Positions 49,088 through 61,000 of a DNA stretch of 64,000 bases are shown one piece after another. The DNA comes from Sitta carolinensis (Eukaryota > Chordata > Aves > Passeriformes > Sittidae): contig CM063287.1 of NCBI GenBank assembly GCA_032173965.1, positions 4,717,859 through 4,781,858 of the forward strand, given 5' to 3'. Both the position numbers and the translations under genes were made by a program. The notes below the pieces were generated by a model. The model was given only the letters and a program-made list of their open reading frames with translations, was not told where the DNA came from and searched no databases. Each line of letters starts with the position of its first letter. The first letter of the stretch is position 1.

Positions 49088-49505
49088 AAGCAATAGAATG
49101 ATTCGGTGAGCTAAAAAATTTGACCCATAAGAAAAGACTGAAGATTCTGTGATTTTTTTTCAGATTTAAAATGCTGTGAAGCCTCCTCAACAACAGTTTT
49201 CCATTATGGAAAATTGCTGTCAAGGGAAGGGGACAAAATTATTCCTGACAAGACAGGACAAGAAGGGTTAAACTGCAGCAAGGAAAATTTTATTCAGAGG
49301 TTATCGAAATCTTTCTCTCTCTCAAGGTGTCTCAGCACAGAAATCAATTGCCAAGGAAGAGTGGAATCTCTGCCACGGGAGGGTTTGAAGAACAGGCAAG
49401 CTAATTAACTGTCAGGCATGGCTGAGGTTTAATTGCTCCTACTGGGGCAGGGGCTGAACTACCTGATCTCCTCAGTCACAACCAGCTTTACCTGCATTGA
49501 TCAGA
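49088..49505 (+). mobile_element. Old, strongly diverged CR1 LINE
   Basis: GAATGATTCGGTGAGC and CCATAAGAAAAGACTGAAG, then GACAAGAAGGGTTAAACTGC, AGCAAGGAAAATTTTATTC, AATCAATTGCCAAGGAAGAG, TTGAAGAACAGGCAAGC and ACTGTCAGGCATGGCTGAGG follow in order the C-terminal ORF2 and 3' region of ancient sauropsid CR1. Divergence is far greater than in the neighbouring copies, so it likely predates songbirds. The 3' end fades out around 49480-49505. Confidence 0.75.
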
Positions 49506-51069
49506 GTATCTCCAGAGTAACAGAACCATCTACATCCCACACAAATTATAGAAAGGTAGAACATGAGTAACACAAAACCAACCCAAAAGTTAATTACAGA
49601 CATATGAGGCACCTAATGCCATGTTGCTGCTACCTTAATAAGTATAGAAACAAATCCATAACATTCCCTCAGTAATCATATTTTGCTGCCAACATTACTG
49701 GACTATGAATCATTCAGTCATACACTGAAACACATGGCACACACTTATTTTTTATTCCATGAAATTGCCCTTTTTACACAATACACTGTGACCATATTTT
49801 GGTGGGAACTCTGGCAGGACCCGAGTGTGGTACCTGCACATTGCCCAGGTGTGCACAGAGCACTGCAGTGAAGTGCAGAGTGGAGAAGAGGTGTTGGGAG
49901 GCATTTCTCTGTAACTCTCCTTCTGTCAATCACACGCATCCAGAGGTATCTCAGAGAGGGAAGTCCTGACCCAGAACTCCTGGAGGGCTCCAGCTTTGTT
50001 TCGCAGTGGCAGATTGAAGGGAATATTGTTGTGGGATATTTCTTGCACTATTACACTCTTTTACACAACTGACAAAATCAAAGTCATGCAATTGAGACTA
50101 ATTCAATGCATTTCCTTTCTCTGCTTTGTAATTAGCATAATTGCCATGCTGCTACATTTCACTGTTCTTTTTTCCTTAAAGAAAACCCTTCATATCTGTG
50201 TTTCTTTCATTCCTCATAGCTAAATGTTAAAAGTCAAAAAGAAATTAGATTCCTTAATTTAGGAATCCCCATTCTCTTTTTTAATTGAAACTGTAAAAGG
50301 AAAACAATTAAATGAGGCTGGGTTTAAAAAACTGTTTAAATTAAAACCCACAAAACATGTCACTCATTTTATGAGAACCTGGAAAATATTTCTGAGAATT
50401 CTTACAGAATTCCGTGGTTAATTCAATGGCCAGAGGGGGCTACATAAGTTTGACATAAAGCAGGGAAAGTGGGTATTGTGGGAAGCGTTGTCTCAATGCC
50501 ATTTATAATCACAGGACATTCATTTTATCAATAAAGTTGCATGAAAGCAAGTTATACAACTGGATATAATGGAATTAACTTCAACACTATGCTATGACTC
50601 AGACCATAGTGTAGCACTTCAAGAATTTTCACTGAAAAAAAAAAGCCCTTTAGTGCTCTCTGGAAAGATACACCCAGAAATGAAGGGGAACCTGGAGAGA
50701 TTATGGAGCCAGCGCTGCAGAAAAACCATGGCACTCTGCCAAAACCATGTGTTACAGACCCAGTCAAACATCATTTTCTACAAACCAACCATTCACTGTG
50801 CCCACACATTCCCAGAGTGTGTTCTGCCCTCACATATATCCATCAGTTCATCCCAGGGAAAGTCAGGTAAAGGGCAGCACAGAGCCAACTCCACATGATT
50901 TATGGGCATTTTGCACCAGTAAAGTTACTCTGAACGCACTCAATTATGTTATTCCTGCTATCTGTTCTGAAAGAGTTCATCTCCAGCAGCACTTCAGGCG
51001 ACGGCAACACTACTGGACTCAAAAAAAGGTATTAAGAATTAATCCAGATTTTCACCCTGCCACAGAACA
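49506..51069. other. Unique non-coding DNA
   Basis: No repeat or gene recognised. Confidence 0.5.
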
Positions 51070-51309
51070 GGGATATATGGGATATTGGGCAGGAATTGTT
51101 CCCTGGCAGGGTGGGCAGCCCTGGCACAGGGTGCCCAGAGCAGCTGGGGCTGCCCCTGGATCCCTGGCAGTGCCCAAGGCCAGGCTGGACTTTGGGGCTT
51201 GGAGCAGCCTGGGACAGTGGGAGGGGTCCTTGCCCATGGAAGGAGGTGGGATGAGATGAACTTTTAGGTCCTTTCAAGAAACCAGTCCATGATTCTGTGA
51301 TTCTGTGGT
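51070..51309 (+). mobile_element. CR1 LINE, ~240-bp 3' fragment with intact tail
   Basis: GATATTGGGCAGGAATTGTT, GCCCAGAGCAGCTGGGGCTG, GGACTTTGGGGCTTGGAGC and the terminal repeat ATGATTCTGTGATTCTGTGG. One of the best preserved CR1 ends in the window, so probably among the younger copies. Confidence 0.94.
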
Positions 51310-51570
51310 TTTATATGACTGAAATTCTATATATCTCATAATATCAATTACTTCTTGGCAGCTATGTTATCATTTCTCACATTAGGCATCCTGCTGGGAA
51401 GAGACTGTTCATCTTTATGTTTATAGTTTCCACTTAGTCCTTTAATATTATAGTCATAGTGCTGGTTCAAAAATTTTGTTGCACTTTTTTTTCCGCAAGA
51501 AAAGTTTTTAATTAGAAAAAACAACTTGTTACAGGACAAATTAGTCATTTGAGTCAAGTAAAGCTTCTTC

Positions 51571-51597
51571 TGTTTTGTTTTGTTTTGTTTTGTTTTG
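51571..51597. repeat. (GTTTT)n microsatellite
   Basis: Five tandem TTTTG units. Confidence 0.93.
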
Positions 51598-52189
51598 CTT
51601 TCTTTTTAAAATAAAAAAAACCAAAAAACGTAGATCAATACTTCAAGACATACACACTCTGAAGTATATGAACTGGGTATTGCCACTTGTAGAAAAAGGA
51701 ATGTAATGACTCTAATGTCAAGTTAAAGCCAAGCCTGTTAAGTCAATACAGTAATAAGGGAAAGCTGGAATCAAATGTAGCTCTTTCCCAAATCACCAGT
51801 CTTTACTGTGCGCACTGCTAAGCAGTGGTGGCTCTTTTGTGTGTTTTCTTTTCCCTTTCAGGCTCTAGGTCCAATATCTGACAGGCTCTGGGTGCTGCTG
51901 TCCTTTTTATTGTACCACTCTGGTCTGTATTTTTAATTTGTTGGAACTACCTCCTCTTTTCCTTGCATTACAACAGCAATTCCTCTGCAGGCTCCCAGTC
52001 CCTCAGAGCACCCCATCATGGAACAGACTGCGGTGCCCCATTTGTCACTGAAATCCCCACAGCATTTTCTTTATCCAAGAGAGCTTTTCATTAAACATTT
52101 CAAAGAACAATAATTGAAGACATCTGGAATATGGACTTCTCATGCTGTAACAAGACATTTTTTATTTCAAAGCAAATTTCTTTTTTTTC

Positions 52190-52207
52190 TTTTTTTTTTT
52201 TTTTTTT
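52190..52207. repeat. T18 homopolymer
   Basis: Part of a T-rich run (52181-52212) broken by single C bases. Complementary to the A28 run 55 bp downstream. Confidence 0.93.
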
Positions 52208-52257
52208 CTTTTGTGGATTAAATAAAGTACCTTCAAAAGTTGTTTTTCTCCCTAGGC

Positions 52258-52261
<4 letters not shown>

Positions 52262-52289
<28 letters not shown>
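52262..52289. repeat. A28 homopolymer
   Basis: Twenty-eight consecutive A. Confidence 0.95.
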
Positions 52290-52293
<4 letters not shown>

Positions 52294-52299
52294 TTACTT

Positions 52300-52549
52300 A
52301 TTAATCTATAGCATTTCATGTCAAAGTGGATGCCAGAGAAGCAGTAACATTTAAATATGTAGCAGTATGTAGCAGGCAGCTCCCATTCCCATACTGGTGC
52401 TCACAGGGAATGCCCCTCAATTCATAACCATTTTGGAGCTCTGCAGGATTACAAACAGGGGAGATGAGAACCCATTTCTTGGGAAATAGGTTTCCACAAA
52501 CATGACTGAAACAGCTCACCAGCACTACCCCAAATGGGCTTGATGAGAG
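52300..52549. other. Unique non-coding DNA
   Basis: No feature recognised between the A run and the next LTR. Confidence 0.5.
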
Positions 52550-52555
52550 GAAAAT

Positions 52556-52891
52556 CGTCTCTATGGCAAATAATAGATGACACGAAACTCTTCATGGAAT
52601 TTCTCCAAAGTTCTTGGAGAAATGAATCTGACTGGCTATTTTAAAAACTTGTTCCTTTATATACATTTTTGACAGACCACTGTGATTAGAGAATGAAAGA
52701 CAACTCTTTCACCAGAGGGACATCAAAAGAAATCTTTCTTACAGAAAGAATTCTAAACATGAATATCGTTACAAAAACAATCCTGATGTTTTGTTCTTTT
52801 GCCTGGGAAAGTAGTTTCAGCGACCCAAAACATCAGGAAAAATGGAGCTTTAGAAATTCAGAAACTCTAGGCCTGAAACACCCAGACTACA
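52556..52891 (-). mobile_element. Solo LTR, 337-bp family, copy C
   Basis: Begins CGTCTCTATGG and ends CCCAGACTACA on the + strand, flanked by a perfect 6-bp duplication GAAAAT (52550-52555 and 52892-52897). The first base is C where the family has T, a TG-to-CG change of the terminal dinucleotide. On the minus strand TATATAAAG (52655-52663) is intact, but the CCAAT box has decayed to TAATC. The body matches copies A and B, for example CAGACCACTGTGATT and AGAGGGACATCAAAA shared with B, and CCTTTATATA and GAAACTC with A. Solo LTR without internal genes. Confidence 0.9.
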
Positions 52892-52897
52892 GAAAAT

Positions 52898-55800
52898 GAG
52901 CATATACCAGTTCCTTAAAGAAGGGAAAAACACCCAGCCAGCTTCAAACCCCACAAAAGCATTTCCTGGGTTGTCATTGTTGTGTGCTTCTGTGGGACAT
53001 ATTCAGCATCACTGCCGGGCAACACCAGCACAGGGATTTATCCAAGGCCAGGCACTATCAGCTCATGGGTCCTGTCCAAGGCCAGCTTCATAGAGAGAGA
53101 CCATCAAAACTCATCCTCTCACTCTGGTTTTTAAGCGTCTGGTGTTTTTCCCTAAGTGCTACAGTGACAAGTCACTAGAAAAAGAGAATTTCCGACAGAG
53201 AAACAGCACTTATTCTGGTCCTTCAGTGATCTGCATTAAATAAGATCACTGCCTGCACTTAGGGGTTGCACAGAACTGTCTGGACTTTATTCTCTTGGCT
53301 CTCTTAGATGGGACAGGGTTAAACATGACAGAGAAAAAACACCCTGCAAAGGGCCATTGCAACAGCTTCCCTTAACCAGCAGCTCCTGGAACACAGCAAC
53401 AGGAAACTCATGCAGTCAAAATCACAGAGCAGCTCCTAAAACTTGGGAAATGCAGGTTTTTAGTTTCCCTGGTTATACACAGTATATTATGGGCCTGTTT
53501 AATAAAAGCTTTCTACACCCATAGAGTGGTTTGTCTATAAGTGCTATAGTTTTTGACCTTTTAAACAATTGTAACAATTTAGATCAACTGTCAATCCATT
53601 GCTTTTCTGCAAAGAGACACTAATAAATTTACTGAAAATAAATTTCTTTTATGTTAAGTATATTTGAGAAGAACAAACAGAAATTATTTCTGACTCACTT
53701 TTAATAATCGCTTTCTAGAATCCAACTGAACACAAATTAAGTCAATCCAGAGAATTAAATAAAAACTAATTAATTCAACTGAGAGCTTGAGCATCCTAAA
53801 CTCACCACAGCCTCTTCATAAACCTAAAATTGAAATAATTTCTGACAATAATTTTAATAATTAGTAAGAGAGATGTATCACCATAAAAAATTGCCAAATT
53901 ACTGCATCGACACCCGTGAGAAGAAATGGAATGTGAAGAATCTCTTGTCCTATCAATCTCGTTTTTCTGAAGTCAACCCTTTTTTGTTCCAAAGGCATCT
54001 TGCTTGCAAGAGTTTTTTTTATTTATCTGGGTTTGTCTCTAACTGATCTTTGTTGAATGAAGTCAGGCTGTGCTTCCTCTCCCCAGGCTGTGTCTCCTGC
54101 AGGAATCTCCCTCTCCTGCTGAGCACCCTCCTTAACCCAGCTTTGGGCAGCGATGCTTCTTAGCCAGTTCACAATGACTCTACTCAACACAAGTTCTTTG
54201 AGATCATCCCCTCAGAAAGGTATTTTTGGTCATTCCTTGTGCTCCAGGTGACTGCTCAGACCTCCAGCTTCTCCTGGGTTTGTAACCCTTCAAACCTTGT
54301 CTTGTAGTTTTGGGGTTCTAAGCACTAGCATGGGTACACACCTCCTCCCACCCCCATTTAGTTCCCAAATATTTTTCCCTATTTTGCTGTGTCCCCAGGG
54401 CCATGCCCAGCCTATACTAGTCCTGTTATGGGACAAGAGGAAGCTCAGTGCCTGTTTTGTGAATGCAAATTAAGAACTAAACAGACCCTGCACAGCAATA
54501 CTCAACCACTGCCTAAAGAGTGACTCTACTTGAGGGAAGAGGACAGCAGGAAGAGGCTGCAGGATTTTCACTGCCTCTGAGGACTTAGTTCAACAGAAAA
54601 ATGCATTTTACAAAGGTCTCAGTGAAGAAAATACCAACAGATTTAATAAACACACCAATGCACTGAGCTTCAACATGATGAAAGTCTTTGCTTTCTGCAG
54701 CAGTTGATGGAGTTGTAGGATGTTTACCAAAAAACACAGATTATATTAATTATATGAGATCAGCAGAGTTAGGAAAGAGTTTGCTGAAATATGTTATAAA
54801 GTTAGCACTTAAGAGAACTTTTTGTTAGCTTCTGTTACAGAATCAAAACCAAATAAAGAGTTTGATTCCATAAATCTGGTTTATGAAGTCCCTGCCTTCC
54901 CCACTCATTCCAGCTCTTAATCTGTAGTTCAGTGCACTTGAACTGTGCTGAAATAATTTATTACAGGCCTGTGTTATAAATCAGACAAAGAACAACTAAA
55001 TTCAAGGGAGCAGATGACATATCCTACACAGACTGGTAGATGGATAAGTCTAAACTAAATGTGTTAGGGCAGCTATCTGAGAGTCAGTCAACACAAACCA
55101 CTGTATCTTGCATTGTGTAACACTGTGAATCAGCCACACAAGATAGAAATTGTGGGTATCAGACAAACCAGGAACATCTCTGGGTCCCAAACCATGAATT
55201 ATGCTGGTGAGATGTAAAAGAGACAATACAGGGATGGGTAATAGAATCTCACATTGCTCTGAGGTGATCATAAAGCTGAGACAAAAAAAAAGAGTCTCCA
55301 ATTTATAAAGCCAAATTGCCAGTCTTAGAACATATTAAATTCATAATGACTTTTGCATGCAAGGAACAACCCTGAAAAATTAATAAATCAATATTTACTT
55401 GATTTATATAGATTAAATCATGGTGAGTATTAGCATGGCTCAGGATAAACTAAATGTTCATGACTGCAAATGGTTGTAAGACCCATTAAAACCATGTAAC
55501 AGACATTCAGTGCAGAAAGGTTTGCAGAATATGCATCGAACATCCCTACAATGAGTAAAAAAATGCTCTCCAAATCTCCTTCGGGAGCCCAGAAAATACC
55601 ACAGGCATTGTCAGGTCCCAAGGTCCTGACATAACAAAAGCTTTTCAGATGAAATTTCCAGTTGGTCATAGAAAACAGACTATTTTCCAGTCTAGAGGAC
55701 AAGGGAAAACCCCGTGTAGTCCTTGCCAAAGAGATGTAAGAGAAACACAACAGAGAGTGCAAGATCTGGTTCCTTTGTGGGGAATTGGGTATCAATAAAC

Positions 55801-56587
55801 ACAGGAGAATATTGGTCCAGATGCAGTTAAGATTGGAAAAGCCTCACAGCTCCTGCTCTGCTACTGTCTTCAGCTGTGGATAATCACTAATTGCATCCCA
55901 TTTACTATGGAATAGCCATCTGTGTCCTGTGAGGGAGGAAAAGCTATCAAACCACAGCTTCATATGCACATCAAAAAGATTTTTAAATTACATCAGGCTT
56001 TGTTAGCACGTTATTTTACCTTTAATCAAGCACAGGAAAATCACCCTCATTTCTATACAATTTGTGGGATGTCTTGCCTATATTTGGCAAACGAGTTGGT
56101 TTTTTCCGTCTTCCTATAGTGTGGCATCTACCTCAGCTCCATCACCCGCTCCCAGTATAATTGAAGAAATAATTTCATTAGTCACTAATTGATTGTCATA
56201 CATATTTGCTTTCAGATTTAATTCCTGAGCCACACTGGCTGAGTCCCCAGTTTTAGACTGAGAACACTTGAGATCTCATCTCAATTAGCCCAGCCCATAG
56301 TCTGTCAAATCTTCTGATTCCCAATCTGTAGGCTACCATAGCACTGTTGATTATTTCACAAATTTTCTCTCTCTGAATTAAAGCTCTTCACTTGACAGGA
56401 TTCCCCCGACCATCTCAGGTTTCACTGCGTACAACCAAGATGAAAATCCACATTAAAGCATTTTCATTCAACTCTTATCACTGAAATTTATGGTCATTTC
56501 ACAGCAGTAGGTACTGAGCCATTTCCACTCCCTTCACAAACACCAGCAGACACAGAAGTTTGGAAGCATTGATAAAATGCCTTCATG
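52898..56587. other. Unique non-coding DNA
   Basis: About 3.7 kb with no named repeat or supported exon. The part 54060-54460 is GC-richer and might be an unrecognised repeat. The stretch 56155-56210 is dense in TAATTGA/ATTAG motifs. Confidence 0.45.
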
Positions 56588-56645
56588 ACATCCATCCTGC
56601 CCTGGAGTGCTGTGGGTAGTTTTGGTTTCCCCTTTACAAACTGTG
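56588..56645 (+). mobile_element. Possible ancient CR1 ORF2 remnant
   Basis: CATCCTGCCCTGGAGTGC, TGTGGGTAGTTTTGGTTTCC and TTTACAAA resemble the CR1 segment that encodes the conserved end of the reverse-transcriptase ORF (typically CTGGAGTGCTGTGTTCAG...TTTTGGG). It is only about 55 bp, so it may be chance. Confidence 0.3.
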
Positions 56646-57567
56646 CGTGTTCTATAAGCTGATTGTTTCTGGTGAGTCAGCCTTGGCCATCAGCAGGAGA
56701 CGGGACAAAATTAATTTGTGGGTCAAGCTAAAGGCATTGAGAAATGTACTGGTCTCTTATCAAGCACTATCATGGGCAAAACTGACTTGACTGGGTAAAA
56801 ATTGTTTATTTCCAATGGTTACAGAGGTCAAGGAAGAGGAACAAATCCCTTCACCTGGCCCCTGTCCCAGGCTCATCTTCACGCCTCTCTCCCTGACTCC
56901 TCTCCATTCCAAGGGTGCAGGGATGGGTAATGGGGGTGATGGTCACCCCACAACAGCCCCACTCTGAAGTTCTTTCCTCCCCACACCTTCGTCCTGCCCC
57001 ACTGGGGTGTTCCCATACCACAGGCCAGTCCCTAATGGAAGCTACCAGTCCCCCACTGCCCCCAGGCACAGGGAGTCCAAACAACACCTTCATTTTAAAA
57101 GACATTCTTACAAGTTCTGTATTTCTCCCACAGCTCTGGGAAGCATTTCCAGTCTAAGATGCAGAGGAGCAGTAAACAGGAGGGGTTTGATATACTGAAG
57201 CACTGGGCCACTCCTGTGAGCCCTGCAGAGTACCAGAGTTGTGAGCACTGCTCTCTTCCTCCCTGGACCAGGAAAAGAAATGAAAACACACTGCTGTTTA
57301 TCTCAGACAGTGCACTAATAGCACCAAAGCACATGCCACAATTTCTTAGCTGTCCATGCCCCCTGGGGACAGCTATGGTCCCATTGATGCCTCTGTCACA
57401 GTAAATGCCAGTACAGGAGCCCTTGGAGAAAGGCCAGGCTGCATTTGAAGAAACTGCAGTAACCACACCCCAGAGATACATTTAAGAATGTTTTCCCTTT
57501 AACTAGATCTCTTTTGCCAGCAAAATAAAACAGAACTTCATGCTTTTTGTATGTCTTCGTGTATTTC
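56646..57567. other. Unique non-coding DNA
   Basis: GC-richer around 56860-57090, where open frames exist on both strands without signals. Nothing recognised. Confidence 0.5.
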
Positions 57568-57644
57568 CTTATTAGTCATCCCACAGGTTCCTCTAAGCAT
57601 GAGCTGATGTCATAAGTTTTTGACATTAGCTCATGACTAATAAG
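57568..57644. repeat. Long imperfect hairpin
   Basis: CATGAGCTGATGTCA (57598-57612) pairs with TGACATTAGCTCATG (57621-57635) at 14 of 15 positions across an 8-nt loop. The right arm continues ATGACTAATAAG (ending 57644), the exact reverse complement of CTTATTAGTCAT (57568-57579), so the stem extends 12 bp beyond an 18-nt bulge on the left side. Possible origins are a decayed MITE or other foldback element, or an RNA hairpin. Confidence 0.85.
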
Positions 57645-57852
57645 TTTTCTACTTTGCCCTAAAAAGCATTTTCATTTTCAACCCCCAGTGTTTTTTGTGT
57701 AACTCACTGGACTAGCACTGTAGCTGCTTCAGGTATTTGCTGTGCAGGATGACACACAGAGTGACTGACTGTCTGAAGGCAGACAATTGAGTGACCCCTT
57801 TCAGTGACCTGCAAACAAGCGCACTTATGCAAGGTGGTGCCAGCGAAGCCAC

Positions 57853-57913
57853 TCATGTCAGGGGTGGAACCTGCTGATTCTTAAGGTTCTTTCCAATCCA
57901 AACCATCCTATAT
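57853..57913 (+). mobile_element. CR1 LINE, terminal 60 bp
   Basis: ATGTCAGGGGTGGAACCTG, TTAAGGTTCTTTCCAATCC and AAACCATCCTATA form a heavily truncated + strand CR1 3' end. Confidence 0.82.
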
Positions 57914-58006
57914 AATGCACAGAAATTTCAAGGGCAAGCAGAGACCATTGTGGTGGGGGAAAATCAGTGCTCCAGGCTTAGCTGGTGAGAGCCTTTTCTG
58001 TTCCAG

Positions 58007-58099
58007 GATAACTCCAATCCTCTTTGGAACATCAGTAGTTGGGGCACCATCTCTCTGTGCAAGGAAAGAGCACCAGGCAACCAACCTTGACAGGAACAG
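58007..58099 (+). other. Weak candidate internal exon (93 nt)
   Basis: A good acceptor (CCTTTTCTGTTCCAG) and donor (GGAACAG/GTAAAA) flank 93 nt that are open in one frame (phase 1). The donor is followed at once by an in-frame TAA if unspliced. Peptide unrecognised. Likely a chance pair. Confidence 0.08.
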
Positions 58100-61000
58100 G
58101 TAAAAATACTGTCATAAATCTTGAAAGCATTTTCCTCTCACCCAGATATTACATGTGTGCAGTCCTTTGTAAGATTAGCTGCTGTCCATATTCCAAAGCA
58201 CATTTTAAAGTGATGGCACTGAGTACTCATTCCTTTCCAGTGAGACTATACACAGGACACTGATTTATAACCAACTGAACAGAAGATCAAGTTTAGCACT
58301 CATTTTTTACCCAGCCTTCTACCTTCAGGTGTGGAGCCTCAGAAGATGCTGTGATGGTAATCCAGACACAGGTGCCTAAAGCACACCAGCTACAACAAAC
58401 CCTGGACTGAGAAAAGCTTTGAAATTAATTAAACATTATCCTTCAAGTAAGATCCCCAAAATACCACCACAGCTTTGTTAACTCCAGTGCCAGGTTTCAT
58501 TAGGCTACAAACTAAGACAACTGTGTTCCTTCAAAAGCAGAGACAATTCAGAGAAACACTGAACAGCAGTGAAAGGAGTTTGCTAGGATATTTCCCCTCA
58601 GTGCACTGTATCCTTGCATCCTGGGGTCTTTAATCCAGACCTTCCCCTTTTCAGCCACCTCAAGAGACTTTCTGTGCTGGAACACAGAGCCCTCAGCCAC
58701 TCTGGACCCATCAAAACAGATTTTCTACCTTCTTTAAGGTATGGCTTGCATGCCTGTTCCTGCTTTTCCCCAAAGTCACCACGGTAGCAGTGCCATTAGC
58801 TTTCCTCTTGCTCAGGCAGCAAGGTGTCCTTTGCACACACCTGGAGACCAACAAACCTCTCAAGGAAGGATAATAAATAGTGCTGGGGAAGGAAGGATAA
58901 GAAATGGTGCTGGGGAAGGAGCACTCCTATCCCAGCCCATCTCTACCGGCAGTAGCCAGGACAGTGCTCTGCCACCAGGCAGCTGAGCTCCTTTTCTCCT
59001 CTCAAACCCTGTCAGAGGCACAAAGCCTCCCCTGGCAAGGCTCAGCCTGCACACAGCAGGTAAATCCCCTGCACTCCTCTCCCTGCTGAGGCTCTGCAGC
59101 TCCTCAGAGGAATTTCATGACAGCAGGAGAGTCACCAGCTGGTGCTGAGCAGTGCTGAGCAGTGCTGGTGCTGTCCAGCAGTGCTTGCAGGGATCTTTGC
59201 CTGGAGGTAAGGAGCCAGGGAGATGGCAAGGAGTGCCCAGCCCGGGGTGTCAAACCCCAGCTCTGGTTCTGCTTGCTGTCTGGGACCAGAGCATCAGCTC
59301 CAGTGGAAGGGAAAAAAATCACGTATTATCAGACCCATGAATTCTTGGAAGAGGTTATTAGGGAGGTACTGGACTTCTTTTCTACAGAAGGAACAGATTA
59401 ATAAAGTCAAACATCTCTCTTTGATTTTGGCTTGCTGATCTTTTCTTGAGGTGCTTCTTTCTACCATTCTAAATGCATGTAAATTATATTTACATATGTT
59501 ACCAAGCTAACCAAATACCAACTTCTAAAATGTGAATCTTATCTACATTTGAATGTGTTTTCATCTAGCTTTTTCATCTGCATTTTCATTTCTCAACTCA
59601 AGGAAAACTGTTGGCAATGTTATTTAAGAATGGAGTTCAAGTAAATAAGCTTCTGATTCCTTCATTGATTTTTGTCCTCAGCATTGTTTCCTCAAGGATG
59701 TAGTATATGCAATAATTAAATAATTAAACATTCTAAAACAATTTTCTGCTTAAATGACCCTGCATTATATGTAACAGACTTCTGTGTTTTCTTAGAGGTG
59801 AAATACACATCTAGAGAGAAAAACATCTTAAAAGAACAGGATGACATAATATTACTACCATCCTATGGATCTTGTAGCCTCATGAAGGGTTTTACAGAAA
59901 AGAGTTGTGGAATCAATCTGGTATTATTTTTTAGACTGGTTCAACCAGGCAACATCACCAGCTTTTACAGATTACAGACATCAATGGAAACATATCTGCT
60001 CTGTTCCTAAAATGAAAGAAGTGATAACTCCAAGAACCTACAGCACCTTTTATTTGAAGTGAAATGTCAAGTCTCCTATTAATTTCACAAAATCCTTTTG
60101 AAAGGTAATTCAAATTTAACAGGATCATAATACTAATTTCAGGGCTCATTAGGAAAATTCTACCAACAGTATTAGTGATATTGACAGCTGATATTAAGCT
60201 TAATATTTTGTTAACTCAGCTTAAATAAAATTAGGATTTGTGGTCAGTTCTGGGAAGATCTTGGATATTTTCTAAACAGATCCTTCCAGATGAGTTTTAT
60301 AAATCCATAAAATCACTGGGATTAAAACCCACCAGAAAAAAATAATATGCTTTATTAACACCTTTAAATAGAGTTCACTTCCTCTAAAGGCCTCAGATAG
60401 AACATGTCAAGAAAAATTTCATTTAATGACCTATGACCAGTATATGTGAAATTATATATAGCTCTTCCCATTCTTTCATCCAATTTGCTCTAGACAATCA
60501 TTCCATAGTTATTACATTTTTATGTTATATGAACAGAGAAATATATCAAAGAGCAGAGTTTTTTGTCCCTAAGAACAATAACAAAACCACCACAAAACCC
60601 CATGATCTCCCAAATTATCACAAGCTGCAAATAACTTCCTTAATGTGCTTTTCACCAGTTATTCTATATCCTTTGCATATTCAATTTCCAGACTTTTCTT
60701 AACCTCACAGGCTATTATGATCTACTTGCCATTCTGTATCACCATGGATATTTTATGATCACAAATTATCCTGCCAGGTCTTTAACGCCAAATGTTCCAA
60801 TACAGTAAAATTACCTTGCCTTTAGTCTCTACCTTTTAATCAGCAAACAATGTCAGCTTCATCTTCTGGGGTACCCAAAGTTCTACTGTATTCACTTGTA
60901 TCAAGCAATAAGTTTCATTTTTTGCTTCTGAAAATCTAAAACTCCACGGGGTCACTGACTGGATCCCTGTGCATGGTGCAACATTTTAACAGGCTGCAGC

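Larger units (their letters stand above)
51354..52289 (+). other. Poly(A)-ended block, possible retrocopy of an mRNA 3' end
   Basis: The block ends with 28 A (52262-52289), preceded 35 nt earlier by AATAAA (52221-52226), the layout of a polyadenylated transcript end. AATTACTT occurs just before the block (51346-51353) and two bases after the A run (52292-52299), a possible but weak target-site duplication. I see no reading frame or recognisable parent gene. It contains (GTTTT)n at 51571-51597 and a T-rich run at 52181-52212. It could instead be unique DNA with a chance A run. Confidence 0.25.

Noticed and set aside
54060..54460. GC-richer block considered as another LTR
   Set aside because: I could not find TG...CA ends with a duplication or a promoter/polyadenylation pair, so no element is called.
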